Shown: one piece after another, positions 55,979 through 64,000 of the stretch
How positions within the stretch are numbered: the first letter of the stretch is position 1
How the letters are laid out: each line of letters starts with the position of its first letter
IMG/VR virus record: IMGVR_UViG_3300021594_000287
Location: 905-64,904 of that record
Source of the DNA: a virus
Direction: 5' to 3' (one strand)
DNA: 64,000 nt
Notes under the pieces: generated by a model
Databases searched by the model: none
Told to the model about the DNA's origin: nothing
What the model saw: the letters and a program-made list of their open reading frames with translations, nothing else
Made by a program: the position numbers and the translations under genes

Positions 55979-58900
55979 ATGACTGTAGGTAGTTTTATAG
56001 CTAACGGTGGTAGTGGGGGAAGCGGAGGAAGCGGAGCCCAAGGTATCCAGGGTATTCAAGGAATCCAGGGGACACAAGGAGCTATTGGAACACAAGGTCT
56101 AAGGGGTATACAAGGTATACAAGGATCCCAAGGAAATATTGGAATACAGGGTTTGCAAGGTGTTCAAGGGGCACAAGGTTTAAGAGGTTCCCAAGGAATT
56201 CAAGGAAACCAAGGTGTGCAAGGAACACAAGGGGCTTCTGGAAATAGTGGGTTACAAGGATCCCAAGGCGCAAACGGAAGCCAAGGATTACAGGGTTCTA
56301 ATGGATTACAAGGAGTACAAGGTTTACAAGGCAACCAAGGTTCAGTAGGATTACAAGGGTCTATAGGAACTCAAGGTTTCCAAGGGACTCAAGGAATCCA
56401 AGGAAATGAAGGTACTCAAGGTGTGCAGGGAATTCAGGGCTCTCAAGGTTCAATAGGAATTCAAGGCACTCAAGGTATTTTTGGAAATCAAGGTACTAAT
56501 GGGTCTCAAGGGATTCAGGGAGTTCAAGGAGATAATGGTACTCAAGGCACTCAAGGCTTGCTTGGGTTTCAAGGTTTAGCTGGTTCCGCAAGTTCACAAG
56601 GCATCCAAGGGATACAAGGTGATTTAGGCATACAAGGGATCCAAGGGTTACAGGGATTAATTGGACAGGGAATTCAAGGTTTTTTTGGTATTCAAGGTTT
56701 TACAGGAATTCAAGGAGTTCAAGGTTTACAAGGATTAACTGGATCTCAAGGCGCAACAGGATTACAAGGTTCTAATGGAACTCAAGGTAGCGCAGGATCT
56801 CAGGGCTCTACTGGATTACAAGGTTCTAATGGAACTCAAGGTATTCAAGGTATTCAAGGTATTCAAGGTTTACAAGGAAATATAGGATTACAAGGGATTA
56901 CTGGAAGCCAAGGAGCAACAGGTACTCAAGGTTTACAAGGTTTACAAGGGTTACAAGGTAGACAGGGTACAACTGGTTTGCAAGGAGCAACAGGTACTCA
57001 AGGTTTACAAGGGTTACAAGGTAGACAGGGTACAACTGGTTTGCAGGGTTCTAATGGAACTCAAGGAATACAGGGTATTCAAGGTATTCAAGGAAACACA
57101 GGATTGCAGGGTTCTAATGGAACTCAAGGCTTTACTGGAACTCAAGGTATTCAAGGAAGTACCGGATTACAAGGTTCTAATGGAACTCAGGGTTTACAAG
57201 GATTTATAGGTAATCAAGGTACTCAGGGATTTCAAGGAACTATCGGTACTACTGGATTAACTGGTTTACAAGGGTCTCAAGGTTCACAAGGTACTCAAGG
57301 TTCACAAGGTACTCAAGGTTTACAAGGTAGTGTAGGATTACAAGGATTACAAGGATTTATAGGTAATCAAGGTACCCAGGGATTACAAGGTTTAAATGGT
57401 TTTCAAGGAGTCCAAGGTCTACAAGGATTTAATGGAGCTCAAGGCATTCAAGGAACTCAAGGCTTGCTTGGGTTTCAAGGTTTAGCTGGTTCCGCAAGTT
57501 CACAAGGCATCCAAGGGATACAAGGTGATTTAGGCATACAGGGTATACAGGGTATTCAAGGAGCTTTTGGAGTAATAGGTAATGAAGGTCCGCAGGGTAT
57601 ACAGGGTATACAAGGAAGGCAGGGAATACAAGGGATTCAAGGAAGTAATGGTATTCAAGGTCTGCAAGGATTACAAGGATTACAAGGAGTACAAGGAGTA
57701 CAAGGAAATAATGGTTTACAGGGAATTCAAGGAATTCAGGGGTCAATAGGGGCTCAAGGGTTGCAAGGAATACAGGGTCTAAACGGATTGCAAGGTCTTC
57801 AAGGCTTTACAGGTCTCCAAGGATTGCAAGGGTTACAGGGATCAATAGGAGTTCAAGGGTTGCAAGGAATTCAAGGCAACCAAGGAACAACTGGTAATAC
57901 TGGACCTACTGGCTCACAAGGTACTCAAGGTGCTCAAGGTTTTACTGGGGCCCAAGGTTTACAAGGTAGTACTGGATCTCAAGGTACGCAGGGTTTACAA
58001 GGTGGAGTTGGTCAAAGAGGTTTACAAGGTACAGATGGAGCTCAAGGAACAACTGGATTACAGGGGCCACAAGGAACTCAAGGTATTTTTGGATTAACAG
58101 GATTACAAGGCCCTCAAGGCACTCAAGGATCAAATGGATCACAAGGATTACAGGGATCAAATGGCTCTCAGGGTATTCAAGGAATACAGGGACCAATTGG
58201 TCCGCAAGGTATACAAGGGCTTCAAGGAGGCAACGGTACGCAAGGAATACAGGGCCCATGTTGTCAAGGAACAATAAAAGACCTTTCATTAGTTTCTTCT
58301 TCACATAATACATCTCAAGCTTTAGGCGGAGATTACACAGATATAGCTTTTAATACAGATTCTATTGTATCTGGAGGGAGAGTCTCACATGATCCAACAG
58401 GATTTATAACAAATAATGCCAGATTCACAGCTAATATAACTGGTAACTTTTTAGTTCAGTATACTTTAAGATGGAGTAAGGCTACAGATAATGTTTATTT
58501 ATATGCTAGGCTAGCAAAAAATGGCACGGCTGTAACTGATTCTATAAGATACTCACATACTTCCACTACTGCTCTGAATGAAGTTTCAGGTCAATATATA
58601 ATTAGTTTAGCTGCTAATGATTATATAACCCTACAAGGCAGATCGAGTACAGGAGCAGACGGTAGCTGGGATAATGCTTATATAGAAGTTGTACATTTAG
58701 CCAATGAAGGTCCACAAGGTACAACAGGAATACAAGGTATTCAAGGTATACAAAGTTTACAAGGAATTCAAGGCATTCAAGGTTCTTCTGGGGGAGGTGG
58801 CGGTGAATATACCGCATCTTTAGTAGATGCCCCAACAAATGGAACCACCTTAACATTAGCTAGATCTAATGAGACATACATGAGAACCCAGTTAACAAAT

Positions 58901-59137
58901 GCTAACTCGTTTACAATAGGATTAGCAACTCAGTCAACTGGATATGTAAATGAATATATTTTTATATTTAAGACAGGTGCAAGTGTTCCCACATTAACCC
59001 AACCAGGAGGAATTGTTTGGAGGGGGCAAACTCCTTCAATAAGTACAAATGAGACTTGGACTATAGTTTATGAATATGTCCAAGTAAGCGGAACTCCTAC
59101 TTGGGAAATATATGGCACTGCGGTTAAAAATGTATAA
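55979..59137 (+). CDS. very long collagen-like tail fibre protein (1052 aa)
   Basis: 1052 aa. A Gly/Ser-rich head ([12 protein letters not shown]) leads into an almost unbroken GxY stretch of about 750 residues (GIQG, GLQG, GTQG, GSNG), with short breaks such as GSASSQG and GQG. Then a C1q-like domain ([17 protein letters not shown], about 790-900), a short GxQ stretch, a Gly linker and a final beta domain. An exact 86-bp DNA repeat (56549-56634 and 57455-57540) lies inside. Probably a trimeric adhesive fibre. Confidence 0.85.
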   Translation: MTVGSFIANGGSGGSGGSGAQGIQGIQGIQGTQGAIGTQGLRGIQGIQGSQGNIGIQGLQGVQGAQGLRGSQGIQGNQGVQGTQGASGNSGLQGSQGANGSQGLQGSNGLQGVQGLQGNQGSVGLQGSIGTQGFQGTQGIQGNEGTQGVQGIQGSQGSIGIQGTQGIFGNQGTNGSQGIQGVQGDNGTQGTQGLLGFQGLAGSASSQGIQGIQGDLGIQGIQGLQGLIGQGIQGFFGIQGFTGIQGVQGLQGLTGSQGATGLQGSNGTQGSAGSQGSTGLQGSNGTQGIQGIQGIQGLQGNIGLQGITGSQGATGTQGLQGLQGLQGRQGTTGLQGATGTQGLQGLQGRQGTTGLQGSNGTQGIQGIQGIQGNTGLQGSNGTQGFTGTQGIQGSTGLQGSNGTQGLQGFIGNQGTQGFQGTIGTTGLTGLQGSQGSQGTQGSQGTQGLQGSVGLQGLQGFIGNQGTQGLQGLNGFQGVQGLQGFNGAQGIQGTQGLLGFQGLAGSASSQGIQGIQGDLGIQGIQGIQGAFGVIGNEGPQGIQGIQGRQGIQGIQGSNGIQGLQGLQGLQGVQGVQGNNGLQGIQGIQGSIGAQGLQGIQGLNGLQGLQGFTGLQGLQGLQGSIGVQGLQGIQGNQGTTGNTGPTGSQGTQGAQGFTGAQGLQGSTGSQGTQGLQGGVGQRGLQGTDGAQGTTGLQGPQGTQGIFGLTGLQGPQGTQGSNGSQGLQGSNGSQGIQGIQGPIGPQGIQGLQGGNGTQGIQGPCCQGTIKDLSLVSSSHNTSQALGGDYTDIAFNTDSIVSGGRVSHDPTGFITNNARFTANITGNFLVQYTLRWSKATDNVYLYARLAKNGTAVTDSIRYSHTSTTALNEVSGQYIISLAANDYITLQGRSSTGADGSWDNAYIEVVHLANEGPQGTTGIQGIQGIQSLQGIQGIQGSSGGGGGEYTASLVDAPTNGTTLTLARSNETYMRTQLTNANSFTIGLATQSTGYVNEYIFIFKTGASVPTLTQPGGIVWRGQTPSISTNETWTIVYEYVQVSGTPTWEIYGTAVKNV

Positions 59138-59139
59138 TT

Positions 59140-60132
59140 ATGCCTTATTTTTCTGAAAAATTATTTTTTCCAATAAATAAAAGTGTAAGAGTAGTTGCAA
59201 TATCTACAACTACTTTTATACCTAGAATTAATATAAATTTATCAGGCAGCTTAGATAGTAATGGGACTGCATTACCTCTTGCGTCAGGTACCCCTTTAAC
59301 TTCTGTAATAGCTAGAAATAACCCTAATGTAGTAGCAGTTACTATGAACTCTGCGTCTAGTGTAAGACTTGGTTATTATTCAACAAATGGGGGTTCTACA
59401 TTTACATCTCACCCAACATCTGTCGGATTTTGTGTGGGTTCCGCAATATCAGATGACGGTCAGTTTATTATATTTGCTAATTCATCCGCCCCGGCTACTA
59501 TGTATTATACATATAATCAAGGGGGTACTTGGAGCACAAAATCTGCTAATAATGTATGTGGTAGTGTTTGCTGTTCTTCAGATGGGTCAAAAGTATTTAT
59601 GTCTCCTACAAGTACGGCATACGCTCAAGGAAGTATATCTACGAATAGTATGAGTACTTTATCTACTGTAACTATGCCAGCAACTGGATGGTATGGATGT
59701 TGTATGACTGGAGATGGTAGTAGAATTTGGGCGGCCCGGTACGCAAACGTAGCAAATAAATTAGTTTATTATTCTGATAATAATGGTTCAAGTTGGACTT
59801 CAGTTGTTGTTGATTCTGCAATAACTAGTAATCATGCTCAATTTATTAAATGCTCTAAAGATGGAAAACATTTAATTGTTGGGGGTCTAAATGCTGATGT
59901 TTATGTTAGTAATAACTCAGGAGCTAATTGGACTAAAAGAACAATGTCAGAAAACGTGTATGGGTTATCAGTAAACGTATCGTCTTCTGGGAGATATATG
60001 GTAGTTGTATCTACTGTTACAAATGGAAGATTTTTTTATTCTAAAGATTTTGGAGCAACATGGGCATCCAAAACAATAAGCTCTTCAACTACTCAATTTA
60101 GATGTATAGCAATTGAAGAACAAACAAGTTAA
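59140..60132 (+). CDS. Asp-box (BNR-like) beta-propeller protein
   Basis: 330 aa. Repeats of the S-x-D-x-G-x-x-W type: STNGGSTFTS, SDNNGSSWTS, SNNSGANWTK and SKDFGATWAS. These are sialidase-type Asp boxes, which stabilise a propeller and are not themselves catalytic. No catalytic Arg triad can be assigned. Likely a fibre tip or carbohydrate-binding tail protein. Confidence 0.65.
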   Translation: MPYFSEKLFFPINKSVRVVAISTTTFIPRININLSGSLDSNGTALPLASGTPLTSVIARNNPNVVAVTMNSASSVRLGYYSTNGGSTFTSHPTSVGFCVGSAISDDGQFIIFANSSAPATMYYTYNQGGTWSTKSANNVCGSVCCSSDGSKVFMSPTSTAYAQGSISTNSMSTLSTVTMPATGWYGCCMTGDGSRIWAARYANVANKLVYYSDNNGSSWTSVVVDSAITSNHAQFIKCSKDGKHLIVGGLNADVYVSNNSGANWTKRTMSENVYGLSVNVSSSGRYMVVVSTVTNGRFFYSKDFGATWASKTISSSTTQFRCIAIEEQTS

Positions 60133-60134
60133 AT

Positions 60135-60632
60135 ATGAATTACGCTAAGATAGTAAATAATAATTTAGAATATTTTGTTCAGCCAAATTGGATATTAGGA
60201 GATGCGTCTCAATACGCAATTGAAGGCGGGTATAAAGAAGTCGTACAAAATACAAATATTCCAGAAATTCCAACTAATGAAAAGTTAGTTATTACTTGGG
60301 AGGAATTTAGCACTTATATAACACAATCTTATCAAACAATAGTAAAAACTCCAGAGGAGTTAGAAGAAGAGAGAATAGCGGCAATACCGTTAGAAATTTC
60401 AAAAAGACAACTTAATCTTGCTTTATTTGCCCAACTTAATATAGAAAGTACGCAAATAGAAAATATGATTCAGCAAATAACTGATGAATATCAAAGAAAG
60501 ATAACTGAAATAGAGTGGAGAGATGGCGCTTTTGTAGCAAGAACACACCCAGTAGTTAATTCATTTGCGGAACAACTTGGGCTAACACAAAGACAACTAG
60601 ACGATTTGTTTACATACGCAAAAACATTATAA
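60135..60632 (+). CDS. fibre-assembly-like protein (165 aa)
   Basis: 165 aa. Beta-rich first 45 residues (MNYAKIVNNNLEYFVQ), acidic KTPEELEEERIAA linker, then helices. This layout and its place right after the fibre genes recall tail-fibre assembly chaperones. The similarity is structural pattern only. Confidence 0.5.
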   Translation: MNYAKIVNNNLEYFVQPNWILGDASQYAIEGGYKEVVQNTNIPEIPTNEKLVITWEEFSTYITQSYQTIVKTPEELEEERIAAIPLEISKRQLNLALFAQLNIESTQIENMIQQITDEYQRKITEIEWRDGAFVARTHPVVNSFAEQLGLTQRQLDDLFTYAKTL

Positions 60633-60653
60633 TAATAACAAAAAATTATGATG

Positions 60654-60682
60654 TTTTTTTGAACCTTTTTCTTTTAAATTTG
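60654..60682 (+). promoter_or_regulatory. rightward promoter candidate for the glycan module
   Basis: TTTTTTTG (60654-60661) and -7 box TAAATTTG (60675-60682). Spacing is 13 nt, shorter than the usual 19, so it is weaker. It lies in the 81-bp gap before the GH130-like gene. Confidence 0.4.
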
Positions 60683-60713
60683 TTTATAAATTGTATTTCA
60701 TATTTATAAATAA

Positions 60714-61766
60714 ATGATAAACAATTTAACAAAAATAGCTTTAGAAAAGGGCGGAGACATAACTCCTTTGCTAGTTAATTCTCAGTATAAAACAGGATTA
60801 TTAAACCCGTCTATTTTCTTACATAAGGATAATTTTTACTTAAATATAAGGCATGTGCAGTATTCACTTTACCACAGTGAAAACAAGCAGAACTTTCAAA
60901 GTAGATGGGGTCCATTGTCTTATTTACACCCAGAAAACGATCAAACATTAACTACAGTAAATTACTTCGGGGAAATAAATAAAGAAGAAATATCTGTGTC
61001 TAAAGTAGACACATCTTTGTTAGATGTAAAACCTTTATGGGAATTTGTTGGATTAGAAGATGCTAGGGTTGTTGTTTGGAATGATGATATTTGGATGTGC
61101 GGAGTTAGGCGAGACACAACAACAAATGGGCAGGGAAGAATGGAAATGTCAAAAGTTATAAAAGACGTAGACCATTATAAAGAGGTTGAAAGATATAGGT
61201 TAGATACTCCAAATAGCGGAGATTCTTATTGTGAGAAAAATTGGGTGCCTTTAAATGATAAGCCGTTCCATTTTTTAAAATGGTCTAATCCAATAGAAAT
61301 AGTTAAAGTAGATTTGTCTACTAAAATGGAAAACGGTTTTTTCAAATGCGACCAAGTATTTCTTTCTGATAAAAAATATAATTTTCAGAGAGATTTAAGA
61401 GGAGGGTCTAATATAGTAAAATGGGGTCAAGGGTATTTAACAGTATCCCATGAAGTTTCGCTTTTTAAAAGTGAGTTAGGAAATAAAGACGCTTTTTACT
61501 ATCATAGATTTCTATACTTAAATAAAGATTTTGAAGTTGAAAAATGTAGTGATTATTTCAACTTTATGACAGGACATATAGAATTTGCAACAGGGTTATC
61601 ATTAATTGATAACGACAACGAAAAATTAGGGATAAAAAAAGGAGAAGTCTACATAACATTTGGTTTTCAGGATAATTCAGCATTTTTACTAAAAACTAAT
61701 AATGATTTTGTAGATGGTTTATTAAATAATCTACAAGAATGGGGAATAGAAGAAACTACAAAATAA
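60714..61766 (+). CDS. GH130-like beta-propeller glycosidase/phosphorylase-type protein
   Basis: 350 aa. TGLLNPSIFLHKDNFYLNIR and VGLEDARVVVWNDDIWMCG, then SYCEKNWVPL and GGSNIVKWGQGYLTVSHE follow the five-blade plan of GH130/GH43-type enzymes (including the ED-R motif), which act on mannosides. Beside two glycosyltransferases, it is likely part of a glycan modification module. Enzymatic activity is inferred. Confidence 0.6.
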   Translation: MINNLTKIALEKGGDITPLLVNSQYKTGLLNPSIFLHKDNFYLNIRHVQYSLYHSENKQNFQSRWGPLSYLHPENDQTLTTVNYFGEINKEEISVSKVDTSLLDVKPLWEFVGLEDARVVVWNDDIWMCGVRRDTTTNGQGRMEMSKVIKDVDHYKEVERYRLDTPNSGDSYCEKNWVPLNDKPFHFLKWSNPIEIVKVDLSTKMENGFFKCDQVFLSDKKYNFQRDLRGGSNIVKWGQGYLTVSHEVSLFKSELGNKDAFYYHRFLYLNKDFEVEKCSDYFNFMTGHIEFATGLSLIDNDNEKLGIKKGEVYITFGFQDNSAFLLKTNNDFVDGLLNNLQEWGIEETTK

Positions 61767-63259
61767 TTGATTGTTTTCCTTACTTTGATGAAACTGGGAA
61801 AGAGTTATTAGAGTTAAGGATAAATATGTTAAAAAACCACGTTGATTACTTTATAATCACTGAATCTAATAAGACTCAAAGTGGCTTACCTATAAAAAGA
61901 AAACTTAGAGACAGGATAAAAGAACTATACCTGCCGGATGAAAAAATTATTGTTATTGAATTAGATATACCCGATGATAAAGATTTAGATATACAAGATA
62001 TTGATAGTCTTAATTCATACGAAGGGAACTATACTAACAATAAGTCAGTAATGGCTAGAACTAGGGAGAGGATGCAAAAAGATGCCATAGTTGGTATTTT
62101 AAAATCTTTTTCTTACGATGATGTTTTTATAGTTAGCGATTCCGATGAGATAATAAAACCAGATATAATTTCTTTTTACGCAGAAGAAGTAAAAAAGTAT
62201 CCTGAATTTATTATAAAATTTCCGCTTGTTCATTTAGAAGGACGGGCTGATTTAAGAGTTGTAAGTAAAGAGACTAAAGAACCTAAATGGTGGGATAGTT
62301 TATTTATGTGTACAAGATCTCAATTAGAGGCGGCTACCCCAACTCAAATACGATCAAACATAAATCATCCATTTGTTTTAACTAATTATTACCATAACGG
62401 TAATATTTGTTTAGACTTAGGGTGGCATTTTTCATGGATGGGGGATTATAATAAAAGAAGAATAAAAGCTGCGTCATTCACACATTTTGATGACACTCTC
62501 TCTTTTTTAGAGAAGTCCAAATATTCAAATTCTTTTGATGTTCTTTTAAAGACCCCAGAGGAAGGAGAGATACCACCAAGTGGAGATAAAAATTTTATTT
62601 TAGAGAAATACGACATAAGTAATTTACCACATGAGTTATTTTCTTTAAGTAGTGTTGAGAATTACTTGCTACCAAAAAGTAAAGAGTTATTTTCAGAAGA
62701 GTACAAAAAACTTTGTGATACTAGTTCAGATATAAATGAGCATTTACCCACTCTTTACAATTTAGCAAAAGAGTGCGGGCATGTAACTGAGATGGGTGTT
62801 AGGGATGGTAAAAGCACAACTGCATTTCTTCATTCTGGCGTATCTTTAAGATCTTACGATCTATATATAGATAAGTCAGTATCACCTTTATTTGTAATAG
62901 CAAAGTCAAACGGAAAGGACGTGCAGTATATAAAGGGGGACTCTACAGAGGTAGATATAGAGGAGACAGATATGCTTTTTATAGATACTTGGCACTGTTA
63001 TCCACAAATTAAAAAAGAATTAGAAAGACATCATAATAAAGTTAGTAAGTATTTAGTATTCCACGATACACATACTTATGGAGTTATTGGGGAAAGATAT
63101 AGCGGAAGTAAAGAAGATATACTTACAGATGTTATAGATAACCCTTTGGGTATATTGCCTGGGATAATAGAATTTACTATAGAGAATAAAGAATGGTCAT
63201 TCTATAAACACTATACAAATAACAATGGCCTAACAGTATTAAAAAGAAATAGCATATGA
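61739..63259 (+). CDS. GT17 glycosyltransferase fused to a methyltransferase-like domain
   Basis: 506 aa. Residues about 1-270 match the GT17 plan: DCFPYFDETGKELLELR, a YFIITESNKTQSG segment, RMQKDAIVGIL and VSDSDEIIKPD with the acidic metal motif. Residues about 320-500 read as a class I SAM-dependent or CmcI-like domain: HVTEMGVRDGKSTTAF (SAM loop), MLFIDTWHCYPQI and LVFHDTHTYG. It would add and perhaps methylate a sugar. The start overlaps the preceding gene by 28 nt. Confidence 0.7.
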   Translation: MGNRRNYKIIDCFPYFDETGKELLELRINMLKNHVDYFIITESNKTQSGLPIKRKLRDRIKELYLPDEKIIVIELDIPDDKDLDIQDIDSLNSYEGNYTNNKSVMARTRERMQKDAIVGILKSFSYDDVFIVSDSDEIIKPDIISFYAEEVKKYPEFIIKFPLVHLEGRADLRVVSKETKEPKWWDSLFMCTRSQLEAATPTQIRSNINHPFVLTNYYHNGNICLDLGWHFSWMGDYNKRRIKAASFTHFDDTLSFLEKSKYSNSFDVLLKTPEEGEIPPSGDKNFILEKYDISNLPHELFSLSSVENYLLPKSKELFSEEYKKLCDTSSDINEHLPTLYNLAKECGHVTEMGVRDGKSTTAFLHSGVSLRSYDLYIDKSVSPLFVIAKSNGKDVQYIKGDSTEVDIEETDMLFIDTWHCYPQIKKELERHHNKVSKYLVFHDTHTYGVIGERYSGSKEDILTDVIDNPLGILPGIIEFTIENKEWSFYKHYTNNNGLTVLKRNSI

Positions 63260-63834
63260 TTCCTATAATAGGAACTGCTGTTGTAAACACTCCTTATTGG
63301 GTGTATAGGTTAATAAAATCAATTGACTACCCGGTAGATAAGTTTATTATAATAAATAATAATGGGAGGGGTCAAATAGATGAAGAGTTAAATAATATAA
63401 CATTAATTAAAAACGACTTTATCAACGAAATAAAAGTTTGCCATATGCCAGGTAATATAGGTTGCTCAGGCGCATGGAACTTAATAATAAAGTCTACTAT
63501 GATGTCAGGATCCTGGTTAATAGTAAACCACGATGTAGAATTTTCCAAAGGGTTATTAGAGAATATGTATGAAAAATCAAAAGAAAATTTTGGTGTGATT
63601 CATGCAGAATCTAATGAGGATGGGTTTGGAAAATGGGATTTATTTTTGATAAAAGATTGGGTAGTGGAAATGTGTGGGTTATTTGATGAAAATTTATATC
63701 CCGCATACACTGAAGATTTTGACTACATAATGAGATTGATAAATCTAAATATTCCATGCGCAACTTTAGGGATTAACTACAAGCATGGATTTTCATCTTA
63801 CGAGCAATCTGGGTCTCAAACATGGAGATCTTGA
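63256..63834 (+). CDS. GT2-like glycosyltransferase, 5' part of a frameshifted gene
   Basis: 192 aa. IGTAVVNTPYWVYRLIKS, MPGNIGCSGAWNL, a VNHDVEF motif in place of DxD, and CGLFDENLYPAYTEDFDY (acceptor side) fit GT-A transferases. It stops after SGSQTWRS, while sequence typical of the family's C-terminus continues in the +1 frame (63785..63970). ATGA overlap with the preceding GT17 fusion. Confidence 0.7.
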   Translation: MIPIIGTAVVNTPYWVYRLIKSIDYPVDKFIIINNNGRGQIDEELNNITLIKNDFINEIKVCHMPGNIGCSGAWNLIIKSTMMSGSWLIVNHDVEFSKGLLENMYEKSKENFGVIHAESNEDGFGKWDLFLIKDWVVEMCGLFDENLYPAYTEDFDYIMRLINLNIPCATLGINYKHGFSSYEQSGSQTWRS

Positions 63835-63970
63835 ATATATGGACAAAAAATGGGGGGAATTATGGAGGGGATATTTACCTACAAAAACTCCTTTTCAAAA
63901 TGAAAGTTTATATCAATCATATACAACTTATGATTTAAGTTTTGTAAGAAAAAAGAATTTGGGGTTTTAA
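63785..63970 (+). pseudogene. out-of-frame C-terminal part of the GT2-like gene
   Basis: A +1 frame overlapping the previous gene. The part that matters begins at LEYMDKKWGELW and ends with SYTTYDLSFVRKKNLGF, which in related transferases (memory) follows directly on the QTWRS segment. Translation as one protein would need a +1 frameshift around the TGA at 63832; a short deletion may also be involved. Confidence 0.5.
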
Positions 63971-63981
63971 AAAAAGTTTAA

Positions 63982-64000
63982 ATGAATAAGTCATTAAAAG
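63982..64000 (+). CDS. partial CDS at the right edge
   Basis: ATG at 63982 begins MNKSLK and runs off the window. An A-rich leader precedes it. Too short to classify. Confidence 0.35.

Noticed and set aside
1-64000. Prophage integration genes, insertion sequences or antiphage systems
   Set aside because: No integrase, transposase, cas, toxin-antitoxin or restriction gene could be recognised in any frame.

Overview
The window is one contiguous piece of a tailed double-stranded DNA phage genome (Caudoviricetes). It carries a terminase large subunit, portal, scaffold-like protein, major capsid protein, collagen-like fibre proteins, an endolysin and a full phage nucleotide-metabolism set. The host is most likely a Bacteroidota bacterium: several intergenic regions carry the Bacteroidota promoter pattern (-33 TTTG-like box, 19 nt, -7 box TAnnTTTG), leaders are A-rich rather than strongly Shine-Dalgarno, and most of the DNA is AT-rich. 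The very long terminase (786 aa) and portal (828 aa) recall large phages of Bacteroidota, including the crAss-like group, but I cannot assign a lineage without a search. No integrase, CRISPR array or insertion sequence was recognised.

Layout. Positions 1-22475 are read almost entirely leftward (minus strand) and 22718-64000 rightward; the divergent switch at 22476-22717 holds a 22-bp perfect palindrome and a rightward promoter. The far left (1-13 kb) is a dense array of small, mostly unknown genes, many overlapping by ATGA or a few bases, with a DUF932 protein, a GP88-like protein, an SH3-barrel-like protein, and a GC-rich DUF3102-like gene. Scattered through 6.2-13.0 kb are 15 copies of a 19-bp palindrome, AGTTACCTCSGAGGTAACT, mostly in 5' leaders just upstream of start codons. 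Two 71-nt tRNA-like RNAs with an aberrant anticodon arm lie in the same region. A repeat-rich non-coding stretch and a strong terminator separate this from a second leftward block (13.5-22.5 kb): PhoH ATPase, ClpP-like protease, AlkB-like dioxygenase, dUTPase, ribonucleotide reductase NrdA/NrdB, RuvC-like nuclease, a lipocalin-like lipoprotein, tRNA-Leu(TAA), two PD-(D/E)XK-type nucleases and an HTH protein. This block makes and recombines phage DNA.

The rightward half starts with a winged-helix-like and an HU/IHF-like protein, an HNH nuclease and a RecA-type recombinase. It then runs through the packaging and head genes (candidate small terminase, TerL, portal, scaffold, major capsid protein, connector candidates), a block of unusually cysteine-rich virion proteins (38.0-43.7 kb), and a lysis region with a membrane coiled-coil protein, an M15 endolysin, a matrixin metalloprotease, lipoprotein and holin-like proteins, interleaved with a string of very small Lys/Gly-rich proteins (46.7-48.3 kb). 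The 48.9-60.6 kb region encodes the host-recognition apparatus: two large Gly-X-Gln collagen-like proteins, a 1234-aa propeller-like repeat protein, an Asp-box protein and a fibre-assembly-like protein. The window ends with a glycan module under its own promoter: a GH130-like propeller, a GT17-methyltransferase fusion, and a glycosyltransferase that appears frameshifted.

The most unusual signals are the leader palindrome family, the pair of covarying tRNA-like RNAs, a 41-bp identical 3'-end element shared by two unrelated genes, N-terminal tag modules reused across virion proteins, and regularly spaced interruptions in the collagen-like fibre.
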